From contig JAPDRO010000025.1 in the NCBI GenBank assembly GCA_030247885.1, forward strand, positions 310,001 through 374,000: a stretch of 64,000 bases of DNA, given 5' to 3'. Position numbers and translations under genes: made by a program. The DNA is from Taxawa tesnikishii (nom. ined.) (Eukaryota; Ascomycota; Dothideomycetes; Dothideales). This document shows positions 32,784 to 44,340 of the stretch, one piece after another. How positions within the stretch are numbered: position 1 is the first letter of the stretch; every line of letters begins with the position of its first letter. The notes beneath the pieces were generated by a model that did not search any database, had not been told where the DNA came from, and saw nothing but the letters and a program-made list of their open reading frames with translations.

Positions 32784-35107
32784 AGATGCATACTGGTTGT
32801 GCAATGAGCGAACGAAAGGATTTGTAGTCCGTTCTGTCTGCAGAATTATCGGCCGCAATTGAGTGATGCGCAACAGAGTCTTAGGGGAAATGTCTTTCGA
32901 ACACCCCCATCTGAACTGTCTCTTCTTCTTCTTCCTCCTTCTGCACTTCTCACACAAGCTCGCCCCCGCAGCATCGCGACAGCGAGATACTCCCCTGACA
33001 TGCTTGGTACGCAAGTACACAGCAAAGACCGCGGAGATGGAGGCTGCTGCCTGTTGTCCGCTCCCTACAAGATCGAGGTTGCAATCCTGCGAAAGCTGGG
33101 CTTTGTAGACAGGCATGTCGAACCGCATAGGAAGGTCAGGAGAGCTGCACGGCGCTACTCTCTTCAAGGTGTCTTCTCGTTGTGCCTGTCATCCAACACC
33201 CGATTGGTGGATTTGCTTGTGAGATGACGGCTGCCTGCTGTCCTCGTGTGCTGTATCCTGACACGTCGCTAGGATCCTCTGGTTGTTCTGTTGCAAGCTG
33301 CATTTTTGCAAAGCGCAGACGTTCCAGTATTGCAAGCCTTCGTTTTGTCGACATGAACGATTTAGTTGTGCCTCTCAGGTATGCCTGTGGTTCCAGAGAT
33401 GATTGACTTTCCTCCTTTAGGCTGTACGTGCAGATTAAGCGTCAGGAAAGCCGGGAGTTCATGCGCACGTCATTTATGCGCGGGTGGCTGCCTCTGATCC
33501 ACGATCCCGGTTCGGCTCCCGGTTCAGCTCCCGGCAGCTCTTACGGTACGAAGTGACAATCTCCGAGAACCGAGCGCACGAAGCAACAGATGGCATCTCT
33601 CTAGGAGGCGGCAGCATGGCAGTATGAAGTATGAAGTAGTCTTGTAGGGAAGCGCAGTGCACTTTATACAGAACCCACTGCTGGGCACATGGCCCTTCAC
33701 AAACTGCATCGGCAGACAAGGGGTGCTCTTGTCGTTGATGCAAAGTTTGCAGCCGATAAGGCCCTAGGAGGTACCTAGTACTTCCGTCGATCTCTAGCGC
33801 CTCACTTCGGACGACCATCCGCGATAAAGGTCCACTTCATCGCTATCACTTCCCACCCATCGCATCGAATCAGCGTCCGGTTCCATCTCCGCGTGAGCTG
33901 AAAACGATCCTGAAGTGTGCCTGCGTCTGCTTGATACAGCGCAGCGCCACTTTCGCATTGATCCTGGGCGAGTGGTGTCAGAAAACCCCTTGTCAGCGTT
34001 GACTCGCTTCGACGTAAAGACTCCACGTGCGCCATCTTGGAACAGCAAGCGGCATCTAACAGTCTCCAGATCAGCAGGCAACCCACTCGTAAATTCAAGC
34101 CTAAGAGTTGTCGCGGTCGGCGGCACTCAACCTCCGTCCGAGATAGCAGTCCCCGGACGAAGCCAAACGGTCATGACTGATGCCCGTTGCTTGGCCGTTT
34201 GTCCTTCGCGGAGTGGTCAAAAGGTGGACAAGCCGCAGCAGGATACAGGCAATCCAAAGACGACACAAACGTCGTGTCGGGAGATGGTTATATACAACTG
34301 GAGGGATGCCAGTAACGCCGTCCTTGCGTAGTGCAAGACATGCGCATTGCCTTTGCACTCCAGGGCTAGCGCGTCACCGACCGTCGGACCAGCTCAGCTG
34401 CCATTGGAAACAGCATGAAGAACCATGTTCGATGCCATCGCTGAGTACCACCAGTAGAATTGGTGCCTGTCAAGCTCTCTGGTCGAGGCCTATGCGTACA
34501 AACGGAAAGATGCTGTTGTATAATACACTGGAGGGCACAAGCGATAGTTGAATGGTCAACAAAACGCTGGAATGCGCGTCCGGCCCAAAGTCGTCGGAAC
34601 GGAGCAGCCCTTGAGCTTTGGTCAACTCGATCCCGTAGTGACCCGAAATCAAAGGACGCACCTTCCGGACCTGGGCGGTCCAAAAGGAACGACTTTTCGA
34701 GGGTGAAGGGCGAACGATGCCTATTATACAAGAACAGCGGCAGTCAATGGAAGAGCTAGGCGTCCATCACAAGATACGCGCTGTCCGGGATTTTTGGAAC
34801 GGATTTTGGGTGGGCGCTCCGGACGTATCACGAAAAAGTTTATAGCGTCCGTGCGTCGAGCGAGGGAGCAACTTTTCGAGTCACTGTTATCAAAGCGCAC
34901 CATTTACGCCCGCTAGACATCAGTCGCTTCACACCAAGTGGGTACCTACAAAACAGGTTGGTCTGCCCCTTTCCCACGTTCCCGTGACTTTTCTCACCCG
35001 CTTTTTCCTCAAAGCTCACAGCTACAGCTTCGTCGTTCCATCCACATACATCTTCATCAATCTTCATCAACAAGACCTCCTCACACAGTCTCCTCACATC
35101 CTTCGCA
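32784..35107. other. 2.3 kb mostly gene-free, with ATP9 leader at its end
   Basis: Short open frames on both strands (for example minus 33794-34126, 110 codons) have no domain. The last ~100 bases (about 35000-35107) are pyrimidine-rich with CATCTTCATCAATCTTCATC-type motifs, the usual leader of strongly expressed fungal housekeeping genes. Confidence 0.4.
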
Positions 35108-35791
35108 ATGGCCTCCCGTGTCTTCGCCCCAAAGATGGCCTCCATGGTCGCCCAGACCTCCGTCAAGGCTGCTCGCCCAGCTTTCCGCTCCGCTGTCAAG
35201 CCCCAGCAGGTCCAGCGCTTCTCCGGTAAGAATGACTGCCCATCATCAAAACCACCACAGCCGCATCCAACGGCGTCGGAACACGCTCAATGTCTTTCTC
35301 GAAGAGCGATTCTCCATCGACCTTGATGGAAATAGCTCCAATTGATGAGACTGCCGCAAAGCTTCAGTGCCAAGACTTTCGGCAAATTTCGATGCATCAT
35401 CAACTACATCTCCAGACGTCGAATAATCCATTAACGCGATGCCACAGCTGTCTCCCAGGCCGTTCGCCAGTCTCCATTCCAGGCCATCAAGCGCCAGCAA
35501 CCATCCCAGATCGCCGCCCGCCTCAACAAGACCTCCTCCCGCCAGTACTCCTCTGAAATCGCCGACGCCATGGTCCAGGTCTCCCAGAACATGGGTATGG
35601 GCTCTGCCGCCATCGGTCTCGGTGGTGCCGGTATCGGTATCGGTCTCGTCTTCGGTGCCCTCCTCCTCGGTGTCTCCCGCAACCCTGCTCTGCGTGGTCA
35701 GCTCTTCTCCTACGCCATTCTGGGTTTCGCTTTCGTCGAAGCCATTGGTCTGTTCGACCTGATGGTTGCCATGATGTGCAAGTACGTGTAA
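35108..35791 (+). CDS. ATP9: ATP synthase subunit 9 (c-ring proteolipid), nuclear-encoded mitochondrial precursor
   Basis: Exon 1 (35108-35225) and exon 2 (35448-35791), joined by a 222-bp intron, give about 153 residues. The first ~75 are an Arg/Ser/Ala-rich presequence ending RQYSS, like the classic Neurospora precursor. The mature hairpin is [20 protein letters not shown], a Gly-rich first helix ([17 protein letters not shown]), the polar loop RNPALRGQ and the second helix [20 protein letters not shown] with the proton-carrying Glu in FVEAIG. The product forms the rotor ring of F1Fo-ATP synthase in the inner membrane. The start is set by the conserved [12 protein letters not shown]. Confidence 0.95.
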
Positions 35792-36684
35792 AGTTAGCGA
35801 AAGACGTGGCCAACGTGTGTACACTAGTCGTTTTAGAGGGCTGGGGAAGCTGTCGCTGGGTGGGATAACGGCACGATTATTGCAGTCTTGCTGGTTATAC
35901 TGGGAGTTCACGGCAGTGTAAATAGAACTTTTAGAAGTGGTTGAACTCCATATCAAGAAGAGTCCGGGACAACATACCTTTCAGTGGCTGTCTTGCAACT
36001 TATCTCTGCTTCGATTAGCTGTGCTGCTGTATCGTACAGGGCAAGTCTTGGCAGACTCTTACACCTCGATGGGTTTCGCAAACACCACCCCGTTACCATC
36101 GTCACCGCCGCTTTTGTCCCTTCCTGTACTGCGCAAGTCGCTACAGCCACCGCCACAACAAAATCGTCGCCAGGATAGTCAGTCAGTCACCACCTCACTG
36201 CCTTCGGTCGGAGCCACAGCTACCCGTCCTGATCAGCATCCTGACTGCGACAGCACGTAGCCGTGCAAGCGGTCAAAAAGCATGGACACTTACCTGATGG
36301 AAGAGATGGACTGCCGTTGGAGTATGATACATTTGCAAGCTCAGCTTATGCAGCTTGTGCGACAGCTTGGTCGTCAAGCCGCAGAGATGCGTTTCTCGAC
36401 TGGAGCAAGCTTGGGCAGCTCACACCGCATCCACCCTTCTTGGGTACCAAGGTACCTACGTCGACAGCGCAGCGATTCACGAGCAAGCATAAAGGTACGC
36501 CGGTCCCCAAGCCATTCTCGTCGCGCTTTCCGCACCCCTTGATCGCATTCACGGCCACCAAATTCGCCAAAGCTCACGCACGCCTACCGCCCTTTTCCCA
36601 ACGACGCAGCCTTCGCAGCCTTGCAGCCGCCCTTTTCGACGCCCGAAACGCAGCCACCGACGCCTTGTTCGACCTCGGCCAACC
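35792..36684. other. Intergenic between ATP9 and the C2H2 gene
   Basis: A forward open frame at 36263-36688 lacks an ATG at its start and overlaps the next gene by a few bases; I treat it as leader sequence. Nothing else is seen. Confidence 0.4.
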
Positions 36685-38284
36685 ATGAGCGACCACGTTC
36701 AAGACCAGGAGGCATACTTGCAGGGATACATGTGGGACTGGGCGCAGCCTTGGGTTTGGGATGAACCTGCTGAGGCTGCTGATAGGTGAGTTAAAAAAGT
36801 CACAAGCTAACAGAAGGGCAAGAACCGATCATCCGCTTTCGGCAACCGGAGGCCCAGAAGACCTGCCGTCTTCCGAACAATTGCCCTTCCACCTGTCACG
36901 TACCGATACACCGTCCTTTGATCCGCCGCCATTCGGCCAGGCTGGCCAACCTGTCGTCGCGGCGGCATGCTCTATCAGAGAGGTGACGTCTCTGAACACG
37001 TGCATTGATCCCTCTCTTCAAGCTGGAGCACATGGTTACGTCGACCTGTCCTACGCTTCTCAGCAAGGCTGTAATGCCATACAGCCGAGTTCCGACACTG
37101 GCATACTGCCTTCCACGCTCGCGAACCCCTTTCTCCCCGAGACTGGCTTCTTAGCTGAGTGGGAAACCAGCCCTGTGTGGGAACCGGCCTATAGCCCAGG
37201 TCATGTATTTTCACCACTGCCTCAAGGTTTCTCGGACTTTGACCCAATGCCCGCCAGCGGTAATGAAGGCCACCTCTGCGACGGTACCAACTTGAACAAC
37301 CAAGGAGAGGATCTACGTCCGAACCCATTTGGAAGACACAACGCCCTATTTGGGATTCAAGTACAAGAAACCTCAGTGGAGAACCGGAGCTCAACTACCT
37401 CCCATAGCAGCGGCGCACAACCCAGACGATTGGGGAAGAAACAATTTCATTGCCCCCATGCTGGCTGCCCGAAATTTTATTCACGGAAGTACGAGTGTGA
37501 CCGTCATGTCGCGGCGAAACACGAACGGACTAGGTCGTTCAATTGCCCTGCTGTCGGTTGCAGTAAGTCGTTCCCTCGAACAGATAAGCTGGCGGAACAC
37601 ATGCGTACTGTTCACGGACCGGATGGGACACTCTGTGAATGTCCAGTGGAGGGTTGTGGGCAGGTGTGTGGAATCCATATATTCGGCATCCACGTGAGAA
37701 ATCACCATACATACTCTGATCTTCCCACCGCTATAAGCAATGGTGCAACTACACGCTACCAACAGTGTCCCTTGCTTCACTGCTACAAGCAATCCCCTCT
37801 GGACAAAGTGCAGCAACATATCATGACGCATTCCTCCGGCGAGCGTGAGGAGCAAGCTGCTGTACTTGAGCAATCTTGATATCGTTGGGAAGACTGCAAG
37901 ATCATCTACCCTCTGTGCTCTTGCATGACTGATACGCATATGGACTTCCGGAAACATCTTGAGTCCGTCCATGTGTTTCGCGACATAGCACACTGGAAGG
38001 CGCTCTCGTTTGGGTCATCAAGTGGACCAATCTGGGACCTGTCTGCGAAAGGGGCCCAATCATCGGTGTTTGGAATGCTTTGCCTTATGAAATGCCTAAC
38101 TTGCAAACTGCCTCTCGGCACCGACGACGAGCTCAAGCAGCACAGAGATCAACAACTAAGGGATTTGCAAGACTTTTACGAGCATCGTGAGCGGATCCTG
38201 CAGCTCTGTCCCGAATTTGGATCGCATCCTGTATTCGATGATATTCGCCCGCCTGTCTGGAGGCATAGTGTGCGCAGAGCATGA
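36685..38284 (+). CDS. C2H2 zinc-finger protein interrupted by an in-frame TGA
   Basis: The likely start is ATG 36685 (MSDHVQDQEAYLQGYMWDWA), joined to the long exon by a very short apparent intron (36786-36813, 28 nt; an acceptor at 36822 keeps frame too); ATG 36761 is an alternative. A long disordered N-half precedes fingers starting at FHCPHAGCPKFYSRKYECDR (C-x4-C-x12-H-x3-H style) and FNCPAVGCSKSFPRTDKLAE, then less regular CECPVEGCGQVCG and QCPLLHCYKQ blocks. TGA at 37877-37879 ends this frame, but the same frame continues directly with YRWEDCKIIYPLCSCMTDTH and MDFRKHLESVHVF, a further Cys/His block, to 38284. Probably a nuclear DNA-binding factor. The TGA may be a sequence error, a recent nonsense change (TGG or CGA to TGA) or readthrough; the first two seem likelier. 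Confidence 0.65.
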
Positions 38285-39133
38285 GGACGCTGCGGATCAC
38301 GACAACGTTATTGTCGACAGGCCGTACGCTCAGTAGTCCTTCGCTTGTCTGACTACCTGCTTACGGTAAACTAGCATACAGGAGACAAATGCCCGGTGAA
38401 TCAGCACCACCATCAACCTAACATTCGGGCATGATATTCAGCACATGTTCCTCCCTCGTTCTAAACTCATGCTGTCCATGGACTCACTAAAACACACTCA
38501 TTTGCTCGACAGAATGGCTGTTGGCGTTGCGTTTATTCTTTGAGTTGACATTCTGTATCCGAAACTGGCTTGCTTATTTTCGCCCTTCTCTTACTCGACC
38601 TTCTTTCTCTAATCTCTTACCAGTCGCTCGTTAGGTAGATTCTCAGTATCGGCAAATGGAAATACTGTTGCTTCAACGACTCCACTTAAGTCTCTTTCTG
38701 GCTTTATCTGCCAAATCAAATGGTAGGCAATAAAACCATGCCACACTCACGTCGTAGACAGACTGAGCATGAACGTGGTGGTGAGAAGCACCCATCTAGG
38801 CGATCTCCGTGTCCGAAGTAGCATGAGTTGAACGTTTCTTGCGACCAGAACCAATTTCAACGGGCCTCACGGATTATTGGATAGCAATAGGGTAAAGTAG
38901 AGTGAGAGATAGCGGTGACGTTACAGCGGCTCTGCACGGACGGTGGACTCGGAAGCTTTGACTGGTGTTGAGATTGGTAGCATGCGGGCATCGTCGCTCC
39001 ATCCAACTCTACTCTACACCATCGCGTCCGTCTTGCAGCGCTTCACGTCTCTGTATCAATTGCTCACTTGCGCATTTCGTGATCTGTGACAGTATTGCTA
39101 CATTGTACTGGTTAAATCGTTTCTGTCCCCACC
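38285..39133. other. Intergenic upstream of Mvp1
   Basis: A/T-richer than the flanking genes, with no recognisable gene. It presumably holds the 3' UTR of the zinc-finger gene and the promoter of Mvp1. Confidence 0.4.
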
Positions 39134-41520
39134 ATGTCCCTCTTCGGGACCTCACCACCCAGCTCGCGGCAGACCAAGTCCTCGCTCTTCGACGACGAAC
39201 CCACGCCCAGCAGCAGGACCGGCTCCGGCCTTTTCGCAGACGATGGCGATGCTGGCGGCTCCCCATGGGACTTCCCAAACCCGAAGAAGAATGCGCGCAG
39301 GAATCTGCTTAAGACGCTGCTGCCTGCATCCGAGGTTCCGGATCAGTACGTCGACGCTTTCGACAACCTACAGCAAGGATCGGGAACAGTGAGCTTGAGG
39401 CGGGTGGAAGCTCTGTTGAGAGAGGCGCAGGTTGGCAGGAATGAGCAGGACAAGATTCTGGAGATTCTGGGTGGTGCTGGCGGAGAGTTGGGCAGAGGGG
39501 AGTTCAACGTCCTACTGGCTCTGATCGGGTTGGCGCAAGAAGGTGACGAGTTGAGCCTTGATGCAGTGGATGAGAGGAGGCAAAGTAGGTCACCCTACTC
39601 GGAAATCGACGTGCGATTGCGTACCTTCATGTGATACGCTTGTGGCGGCTATGCAAAGCAAATGACTGACAGCACTGCCTTTCGCAGGACTTCCAATCCC
39701 TAATCTGCCATCGCTCAAGCCTGCGCCTAAACAGCCCGAACCCGCGCAGTCGGAGACACCTGCTGCAGCGCCTCAGGCCTCTTCTGGTGCACCGCCATCA
39801 CGCAACATGCGCAAGCAGTCTTTTGGGTTTAATGACTCCGATCCATGGGGTAGCCCAGATATGCACAGAGGCCACAACCACCCTCAAGAGAACGGTGCAT
39901 CAGGATATACCAATGGTCTCAACAGCAACAGCAGCGCAGCACCTACCAGGACAACGAGCACCTTCACGACATCTGCGTCAGAACAGCCAGACACATCAAG
40001 CTCCACCGCTTTCGAGTCTGCGCCTCGAAGCTCAGGAGGAGGCAGCGAAGGGTCGGGGTGGGGCGGCTATTCTGCCGAGCAGAACGATGGCTTCTCCAAC
40101 CCCGGTGAGGGCTTTGCTGGTTCCGGAGACAGTGAAGGCACTGGACCTGGCGGACGCAGCGCACCTATTCGTCCAAACAGAGGAGTCGGAGGCGGAGTCG
40201 AAGAGACCGTCACAGTCAACGTTCTTGATGAGAAGGAGGGCATGTTTTTGTTCCAACATCGCAACTACGAGGTTACAAGCGTGAGGCGGAATAGCAAGGT
40301 TATCAGGCGATACAGCGATTTTGTCTGGCTGTTGGATTGCTTGCACAAGAAGTACCCGTTCAGACAACTGCCGTTACTGCCTCCAAAGAGGGTCGCAAGT
40401 AAGTACAGCGGATGAACCGCACGGAAGGCGCAGATTGCACTTGCTGACAGGGATGGAAGTCAACGGCAACCACATTGCAGCAGATAACCTCTTCATCGAA
40501 AAGCGTCGACGAGGGTTAGCTCGCTTCGCGAACTCGCTCGTACGGCATCCGGTTCTCAGAGAGGAACAGCTCGTGGTCATGTTCCTAACTGTGCCTACGG
40601 TAGATGTCGGCTCCCTTGACTTTTCTTGTCTAATGCACTGCTAACGATTGTGACAGGAACTCGCTGTATGGCGCAAACAAGCAACCGTTTCCGTTCAGGA
40701 GGAGTTTACCGGCAAGACACTGCCTCCTGGACTTGAGGACAGCCTACCGCCCACGCTTCAAGACCTCTTCGATACCGTACGCTCGGGTGTTCGCCGCTCC
40801 GCCGAGATCTACATCAACCTGTGTACTATGATGGAACGGCTTGGTAAGCGCAACGAAGGACTTGCGGCTGAGTATCTGCGCTTTTCTCTCGCATTGCAGT
40901 CGCTGACGGAAGTATCATCGGATACCTACGCCATTGATACAAACGATGTGGAATTGCTTAATGAGGGCTTGAAGGCTACAGCGAAACACTTGACGACAAA
41001 CCAGACATTGCTCGAGGATGAAGCCCGCGCGTGGGACTTGGGCGTTCTGGAGGACCTGAAGAGACAGAGGGACACTCTCGTCAGCATGCGTGACATGTTC
41101 GATCGCCGGGATCGGTATTCTAAAGACAACATCCCGCAGTTGGAGAGGAGGATTGCCTCGAATGAAGCCAAGCTGGCAGGTATCAGAGCGAGGCCAGAGG
41201 GACAGGTCAAGCCTGGCGAAGCGGAGAAGGTCGAGGAGGCCATTATCAAGGTAGGCCTTTCAATGCTTCGAGAAAGCGGTGGGGAGAAGGAAATCCGCTG
41301 ACCGCTGCAGGATAAACAATCCATCGTTGCTCAGCACGCGCGCGGCGTCTTCATCAAGGAGTGCGTGCGGGACGAGATCATGACCTTTCAACATTCGCAG
41401 TACCACGTCAGCCGGTTGCATCAGGAGTGGAGTCAAGAGCGTGTGAAATACGCGGAGCTCGGTGCAGACAACTGGCGTACGCTGAGCGAGGAGGTTGAAG
41501 GCATGCCGATGGGCGATTAG
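39134..41520 (+). CDS. MVP1: Sorting nexin Mvp1 (SNX8-like), PX-BAR protein
   Basis: Five exons (39134-39583, 39688-40398, 40451-40599, 40657-41250, 41311-41520), all GT-AG. The N-terminal ~130 residues contain an EH-like helical part (RRNLLKTLLPASEVPDQYVD). A Ser/Gly-rich linker leads to the PX domain: TVNVLDEKEGMFLFQHRNYE, RRNSKVIRRYSDFVWL (phosphoinositide-binding RRYSDF) and FRQLPLLPPKRV. The C-terminal BAR domain starts around RKQATVSVQEEFTGKTLPPG and ends in EWSQERVKYAELGADNWRTL. In yeast Mvp1 shapes endosomal tubules and acts in retrograde sorting from endosomes to Golgi. No frame defect. Confidence 0.92.
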
Positions 41521-42137
41521 AAACCCGCCGATCGCTTGCCTTCTGCTCGACATTTAACATTCCCTTCCTGGCATTTGCTGTCGATGCTGCGGGAACCCTC
41601 TCATCAGGTGCGATTGACCGTTCACGGGAGCGGCTTCGACTGAAGCCCACTGCGACGGCCGAGAGAATTACAGTACACACCGTTTGCGTGCCTCCACAAG
41701 TCGTGGAAAACCGATCTACGACTCATTGAGAGACTTGAAAGCAAAGTGAATATTGTACTGACAAGACGCATTGAAGGAGGCCGCAGAATCCAGAACACCC
41801 TGACATATTTCTACTTGTTTCGTTCCTCTCATCTGTACAGGTTGGGCGCTCGATTCAAGGCCGTGAAAGCGAGGCGCGACTGTCTAAAGTGAAGTGCAGG
41901 CAGGCATTTCTCTTGGCATTGGCTGAGAACTTTCCCATTCTCTTTACTTTGTAATACAAGTCGCATCTGTATCTGCAGTGATAGCGGTCATTTCTTTCTA
42001 TTGTAGCGAAGCGCAAGCAATCGTATTCTCCCTGGTTGTTAGACAAGATCCTTTGCGCGACCCTGTTGAATTATAAAGACTGTTGGATGTGCTGCATCTC
42101 AACAGCACACAGCAACATTTTTCGCGATTACACCAAC
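41521..42137. other. Intergenic downstream of Mvp1
   Basis: No gene recognised. A short minus-strand frame at 41855-42046 has no features. Confidence 0.4.
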
Positions 42138-42243
42138 ATGGCAGGCCATATTTCGATCAAGAGAAAACGACCAGAAGACTATCATTTCGAACAACTGGTT
42201 ACAGATACAGCCACTGAACCACAGTCGAAAAGGAACAAGACAG
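42138..42243 (+). CDS. Short exon-like frame, possibly an uncoupled N-terminus or leader exon
   Basis: ATG 42138 encodes MAGHISIKRKRPEDYHFEQL and about 15 more residues, then meets a good donor (CAG|GTGAGT at 42244). The IKRKR...SKRNK pattern recalls the N-terminus of Iwr1-type RNA polymerase II import factors (IxVKRKR), but nothing matching the rest of that family follows before Dcn1. It may be an upstream exon or uORF of the Dcn1 transcript. Confidence 0.2.
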
Positions 42244-42564
42244 GTGAGTAGGTTTCACCTGCGCAGTCGTTTGCCTCTTTTCCGTTTCCGAGATATCGAT
42301 AACGGCCTTGGCGCGATCATTGCGTGCCTGGCGCGATTGATTCCTTCCGTCTTCACCACTACCACCGCCCTTCCATCCCCACTACTTTCCCTCCTGTGCA
42401 TCCTCCGAGGACATCCTCTCATAGACACTTGCCCTTTCTTTTCGCCCGATCACAGGACAGTCTTTTCCCCGTCCTTCGCGCGGTCGCTGCAAGAAGCGCC
42501 AATCCCCCGCCAAACACCCCGCCATACCTTATTCCTCTCCAACACCGCAGACCGCTGACACACG

Positions 42565-43889
42565 ATGCCTCCAGCATACACAACCCAGCAGAAGGTGGCA
42601 ATACAAACGTTTCAATCGATCACACAGGCGGACAGGACTACGGCGGCTAGGGTGCTGAAGAACAATAATTGGAATGTCGAGCGCGCGGCTAATGAGTAGG
42701 TGAATTGCTTTGTTCTCTTTCTCGCTTGTTTTCTGTAGAAAGAGCCAGAATTTGATTCGCCCAATGCTCGACGATGGACCACGTTGTAGAGGCGCGAGGA
42801 AGAGGTGGAGTGACAACGAAGACAAGAGGAGAGAGGCGTGCGCCGACGAGGCTCTGCAGGCCGGACAGATACTCTGCTTGACGAAGTTGTCAGTGTCGTA
42901 TCCGGACAACCACCCAGCGAATGATGGGGAAGCAATGTTCGAACTCAATAAAATCTACATGCTGGACAATATTCGGAGCTTCTCCTCGTGCTCGGGCATG
43001 TGGTGACTACAGGCACAGAAAAATGCGCGCTTGCTTCTGGACTCATTGGAAGGCCTTATTTCACTTTCATGGAGAGGAACGCAAGTCCGAAAAGTACGAA
43101 GACTGATGTGATGTGTCTTTAGGTTCTTCAACGGAGGAGGTGGTGCTGCTGCCCCAAACCCGCACAAGGCTACCCTCAGCAAGCTGTTCGACAAGTACCG
43201 AGATGATCCTACAAACGAGCCCAACGAGATCAACATCGACGGTACCATGAACATGCTCTCGGAGATGGAAATCGACCCAGAAGATGTCGGCGTGCTTATC
43301 TTCTCCGAACTCGTTCAGAGCCCCTCGTTGGGCAAGGTTCAACGAGAAGCTTTCACCGACAATCTGGCAGCGCAAAAGTGAGCGCCGAATCTCACAAAAC
43401 TTCCGTGGATAGTTTGTCTTTTGCTAACAGACTCCAAGCGTCAACGATCTCCCTAAGATACGCAACCTCGTGCTACAGCGTCGTGGTCAACTCGCTCAGG
43501 ACAGCTTCCGCGACCAGTTCCGGAAGATCTACCGACACACCTTCATCATTGCGAGGCAAGCGGGTCAAAAGTCGCTCGCGCTCGACATGGCTGAAGTGTA
43601 CTGGCGTCTCCTCTTCACAGCGCCGTCACTGGAGTGGAAGACGGACAAGTCGCCGTTCTTGGACTGGTGGCTCGAGTTCCTAAACTCAAAGTGGAAGAAG
43701 AGCGTCAACAAGGACATGTGGGACCAGACGCTCACGTTCGCACAGAAGTGTCTCGAGGACGAGAGCCTGAAGTGGTGGAGCGAGGACTCGGCATGGCCGG
43801 GCGTGATCGACGAGTTCGTCGAGTTCGTGCAGAAGGAGAAGAGGGGTGGCCAGGACGGGGCTGCGGACGCCATGGACGTAGGGTACTAG
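42565..43889 (+). CDS. DCN1: Dcn1, defective-in-cullin-neddylation protein (NEDD8 E3 co-factor)
   Basis: Exon 1 (42565-42695) encodes a UBA domain (QQKVAIQTFQSITQADRTTA, NNNWNVERAANE). A 427-bp intron (42696-43122) follows, then exon 2 (43123-43377) with FFNGGGGAAAPNPHKATLSK and the start of the PONY domain (IDGTMNMLSEMEIDPEDVGV). The third exon (43439-43889; splicing inferred from frame, acceptor CAAG|C) continues LPKIRNLVLQRRGQLAQDSF and WWLEFLNSKWKKSVNKDMWD to the C-terminal EWK/WPGVIDEFVEFV region that binds cullin WHB and acetylated Ubc12. Dcn1 promotes NEDD8 transfer onto cullins, the opposite partner to CAND1. Frame intact. Confidence 0.92.
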
Positions 43890-44340
43890 TTCCGTGAAGT
43901 CCGGAAGGGATTGAATCCGACAGCAGTCCTATCGCGAGGAGCCGTGCGTCTCGGCTATTGCCTCTGCGCTGCAGCTTGCCGTCTTCTCGGAGTGGAAAAG
44001 GAAGCATAGCGGACGAGCACACCATGGAAGGCGAAGGGATTGCGGACTTGGCTGCTTCCCCGGTGGGAAGAAAGGGCATGATCATGAAAGCGATTGATTG
44101 TATTTAGCGTCTAAGCATCGAAACATCTTTTAAAACCACAGTACCTCGCGGCAACGTCGATACGCTGCGCATTGGGTTGTACTCACTTGCTGGCGCTTCC
44201 GCACGTGAAAGCCATGGCAGTGATGTCATGGCGCATGAGGGTGCCGTACCTTGCAGGGGATCGCTATACGTACAACATGGATAGATACCCCATCTTCTTG
44301 TGAGGAACGGAAGCGAAAAGAATGAACGAAAACAGGAAAG
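43890..44340. other. Intergenic between Dcn1 and the lipase
   Basis: No gene recognised. It contains the Dcn1 3' side and, near 44280-44340, an A-rich stretch before the lipase start. Confidence 0.4.

Noticed and set aside
33794-34126. 110-codon minus frame that looked protein-like at its start
   Set aside because: No domain, no extension across introns, and overlapping frames of equal quality.
42710-43006. 98-codon forward frame in the Dcn1 intron
   Set aside because: Exons on both sides join exactly at the family position (ANE-FFNG); the intron frame has no domain.
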